This document shows positions 6,308-7,472 of a stretch of 7,472 nt of DNA, piece by piece (the stretch's first letter is position 1; each line of letters starts with the position of its first letter). Where the stretch lies: positions 1-7,472 of the forward strand of contig QJWF01000098.1 in the NCBI GenBank assembly GCA_003235435.1, written 5' to 3'. Under the pieces are notes generated by a model. It was not told where the DNA came from, ran no database searches, and worked only from the letters and a program-made list of their open reading frames with translations. The position numbers and the translations under genes were made by a program. Source of the stretch: Nitrosomonadales bacterium. GTDB lineage: Bacteria; Pseudomonadota; Gammaproteobacteria; Burkholderiales; Gallionellaceae.

Positions 6308-6595
6308 TTAATCATCATTGAGGCGCGTTGAAAAGTCTTCTGCAGGTTCGCCGGTCTCCGGGTCTATCCAGTCCGAGATTCCTATTTCCGCTTCAGCATC
6401 TTCCAGGGATTCACCTTCTCCGAAGTCGGTGTCGCCCTGGAACTGCATGTCCTGCACCGCTTCAAGCAAGGTTGGGAAAGGCCCGAAGAACTTGTCTGTG
6501 AGTTCATCGTCCTGCCAATAGAACCCATCCGGTCGCTCTATAACCCTCGCATGATCATAGTCGGGCGGCATCGTTGAACCGTTCTTGGTAGTCAT
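6308..6595 (-). CDS. Small, very acidic conserved-type hypothetical protein
   Basis: The product has 95 residues and no function I can name; it resembles small uncharacterised proteins I associate with betaproteobacteria. The start is well supported: AGGAGGA (6601-6607) sits 5 nt before this ATG, whereas an in-frame start 9 codons upstream has none. It has 26 Asp/Glu against five Lys/Arg, giving a net charge near -21. There is no signal peptide, transmembrane segment or cysteine. Visible blocks are R-V-I-E-R-P-D-G-F-Y-W-Q (17-28), G-P-F-P-T-L-L-E-A-V-Q-D-M (38-50) and E-A-E-I-G-I-S-D-W-I-D-P-E-T-G-E-P-A-E (68-86). The first two suggest a small beta-hairpin plus helix; the tail is probably extended. 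It starts 57 nt after the orn stop, in the same direction, and may be co-transcribed with orn or use its own -10-like TATACT (6630-6625). A nucleic-acid-mimic or protein-binding role would be speculation. Confidence 0.85.
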   Translation of the reverse strand: MTTKNGSTMPPDYDHARVIERPDGFYWQDDELTDKFFGPFPTLLEAVQDMQFQGDTDFGEGESLEDAEAEIGISDWIDPETGEPAEDFSTRLNDD

Positions 6596-6600
6596 GATAG

Positions 6601-6607
6601 TCCTCCT
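6601..6607 (-). promoter_or_regulatory. Strong Shine-Dalgarno of the acidic-protein gene
   Basis: The minus strand reads AGGAGGA, 5 nt before the ATG at 6595-6593. It is the strongest ribosome binding site in the window and decides the start codon; it also suggests the small protein is made in quantity. Confidence 0.75.
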
Positions 6608-6624
6608 GATGAAGCATGGCATAA

Positions 6625-6630
6625 AGTATA
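6625..6630 (-). promoter_or_regulatory. Candidate -10 element before the acidic-protein gene
   Basis: TATACT on the minus strand (5/6 to consensus) would start a transcript near 6618, giving a leader of about 23 nt that includes the strong ribosome binding site. No convincing -35 lies 16-18 nt upstream, so this may be an activator-dependent promoter or chance. Confidence 0.3.
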
Positions 6631-6652
6631 CGCCAGCTTGACATTAGCCGCG

Positions 6653-7198
6653 TCAGAGCTTGATGAAATGTTCCCGGTAGTGCCTCATTTCACCGATGGA
6701 CTCATAGATATCGGCCAGCGCCTCGTGCTTGCCGTGCTTCTTGACCCCTTGGGCAACATCCGGCTTCCAGCGTTTTGCCAGCTCCTTGAGCGTGCTCACG
6801 TCGAGGTTGCGGTAGTGGAAATATTCCTCGAGTTTGGGCATCCAGCGAGCCAGAAAACGCCTATCCTGGCAGATAGAATTCCCACACATCGGTGAAGTTC
6901 GGGCAGGCACATATTCCTTGATGAATTCTATCATCTGCGACTCGACCAACACCTCATCAAGAGTAGAAGCTTTAACTTTCTCGATAAGGCCGGACTTGCC
7001 ATGTGTGGACTTGTTCCATGCATCCATGCCATCCAGCACGCTGTCCGGTTGATGCAAGACCAATACCGGTGCTTCAGCAACGGTCTGCAGCTCGTTGTCG
7101 GTAATCACCAACGCGACTTCGATCACACGGTCTGTTTCCGGGTTCAAACCGGTCATTTCCATGTCTATCCAGATAAGGTGATTTTGATTTTGTGCCAT
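6653..7198 (-). CDS. orn: Oligoribonuclease (DEDDh 3'-5' exoribonuclease)
   Basis: Orn degrades 2-5-nt RNAs, chiefly dinucleotides including pGpG from c-di-GMP breakdown, to mononucleotides in the cytosol; it is essential in several proteobacteria. The product has 181 residues, the same length as E. coli Orn. The DEDDh catalytic set is complete and at the same positions: Asp12 and Glu14 in W-I-D-M-E-M-T-G-L, Asp112 in [10 protein letters not shown], His158 and Asp163 in K-H-E-A-L-A-D-I. The start has no clear Shine-Dalgarno. A weak extended -10-like TGG-TATATG (7211-7203) lies very close to the ATG, but its spacing is too short for a confident leaderless call. A 95-bp gap separates it from a divergent M48 peptidase gene, and a small acidic-protein gene follows downstream. 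Confidence 0.97.
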   Translation of the reverse strand: MAQNQNHLIWIDMEMTGLNPETDRVIEVALVITDNELQTVAEAPVLVLHQPDSVLDGMDAWNKSTHGKSGLIEKVKASTLDEVLVESQMIEFIKEYVPARTSPMCGNSICQDRRFLARWMPKLEEYFHYRNLDVSTLKELAKRWKPDVAQGVKKHGKHEALADIYESIGEMRHYREHFIKL

Positions 7199-7233
7199 AA
7201 TTCATATACCAGAAATGAACGTCCAGGCGCGTA

Positions 7234-7244
7234 TTGTGTCACAA
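7234..7244. promoter_or_regulatory. 11-bp palindrome in the orn/peptidase divergent gap
   Basis: TTGTG-T-CACAA is a perfect 5-1-5 inverted repeat near the middle of the 95-bp region between two divergent starts (7198 and 7294). The position suits an operator acting on one or both genes. It is too compact to be a standard CRP/FNR site, and chance is possible. Confidence 0.3.
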
Positions 7245-7293
7245 GCATGCTCCTTGAACAGCTTGAAAAAGAACCCAACTGAAAGACCTCCAG

Positions 7294-7472
7294 ATGGATG
7301 CAGGACAATTCACCTTTATATTCATCGCCACTTTGGCTCTGACCACACTTGCCAAGTTGTTGCTGGCGCGCAGACAACTTGGTCATATCGCCGCTCATCG
7401 CGCCTCTGTACCTGAAGTATTCCGTGAAAAAATCGATCTTGAAGATCACCAGAAGGCGGCGGATTACACCTC
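7294..7472 (+). CDS. M48-family membrane metallopeptidase, N-terminal fragment (cut by window end)
   Basis: From ATG 7294 the frame stays open for 59 codons and runs off the right edge. The product begins MDAGQF, then a hydrophobic membrane helix at about residues 7-24, then A-R-R-Q-L-G-H-I and, after A-H-R-A-S-V-P-E-V-F, the block E-D-H-Q-K-A-A-D-Y-T at 50-59. This pattern (early helix, basic A-R-R-Q, then H-Q-K-A-A-D-Y-T) is what I recognise from Ste24-like M48 zinc peptidases of betaproteobacteria, which sit in the inner membrane and degrade or process membrane proteins. The zinc motif HExxH would lie beyond the window and cannot be checked. An in-frame TGA at 7264 and no other start between support the ATG; the ribosome binding site is weak (GAAAG, 8 nt away). 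It is divergent from orn, an arrangement I recall from related genomes. Confidence 0.75.
   Translation, partial: MDAGQFTFIFIATLALTTLAKLLLARRQLGHIAAHRASVPEVFREKIDLEDHQKAADYT

Overview
The window looks like an ordinary, gene-dense piece of a Gram-negative chromosome, most likely a betaproteobacterium. The evidence is protein character (BamE, RecN, NadK, HrcA, HemH and Orn all read like betaproteobacterial versions), moderate GC and recognisable gene order. A Nitrosomonadales or Gallionellaceae-type genome would fit, but I cannot fix the genus from sequence alone. I see no insertion sequence, phage gene, CRISPR array, rRNA or tRNA.

Layout. Positions 1-3017 are a leftward gene train: nadK (NAD kinase), recN (DNA-repair SMC-like ATPase), bamE (outer-membrane assembly lipoprotein) and the first four codons of a gene that is probably dapB. 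nadK ends exactly where recN begins. About 200 bp of non-coding DNA then separates nadK from a rightward group: a thermostable-hemolysin-family protein of unknown real function, hrcA (heat-shock repressor) and hemH (ferrochelatase), ending at 6126. After a 181-bp gap containing small inverted repeats, a leftward pair follows: orn (oligoribonuclease) and, downstream of it, a small very acidic conserved-type protein. At the right edge an M48-type membrane metallopeptidase starts rightward, divergent from orn, and is cut by the window end.

How the genes relate. These are mainly housekeeping functions: NADP supply, recombination repair, envelope assembly, heat-shock control, the last step of haem synthesis and nanoRNA turnover. 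They form neighbourhoods rather than one pathway. No CIRCE-type HrcA operator was visible by eye, so the targets of HrcA are probably elsewhere.

Most interesting observations. The divergent nadK and hrcA genes each have a -10-like hexamer ending exactly 7 nt before the ATG and no Shine-Dalgarno, which predicts leaderless or nearly leaderless mRNAs. A protein that would be labelled 'hemolysin' looks cytosolic and somewhat acyltransferase-like. The small protein beside orn has 26 acidic residues out of 95. I found no convincing new multi-gene system.
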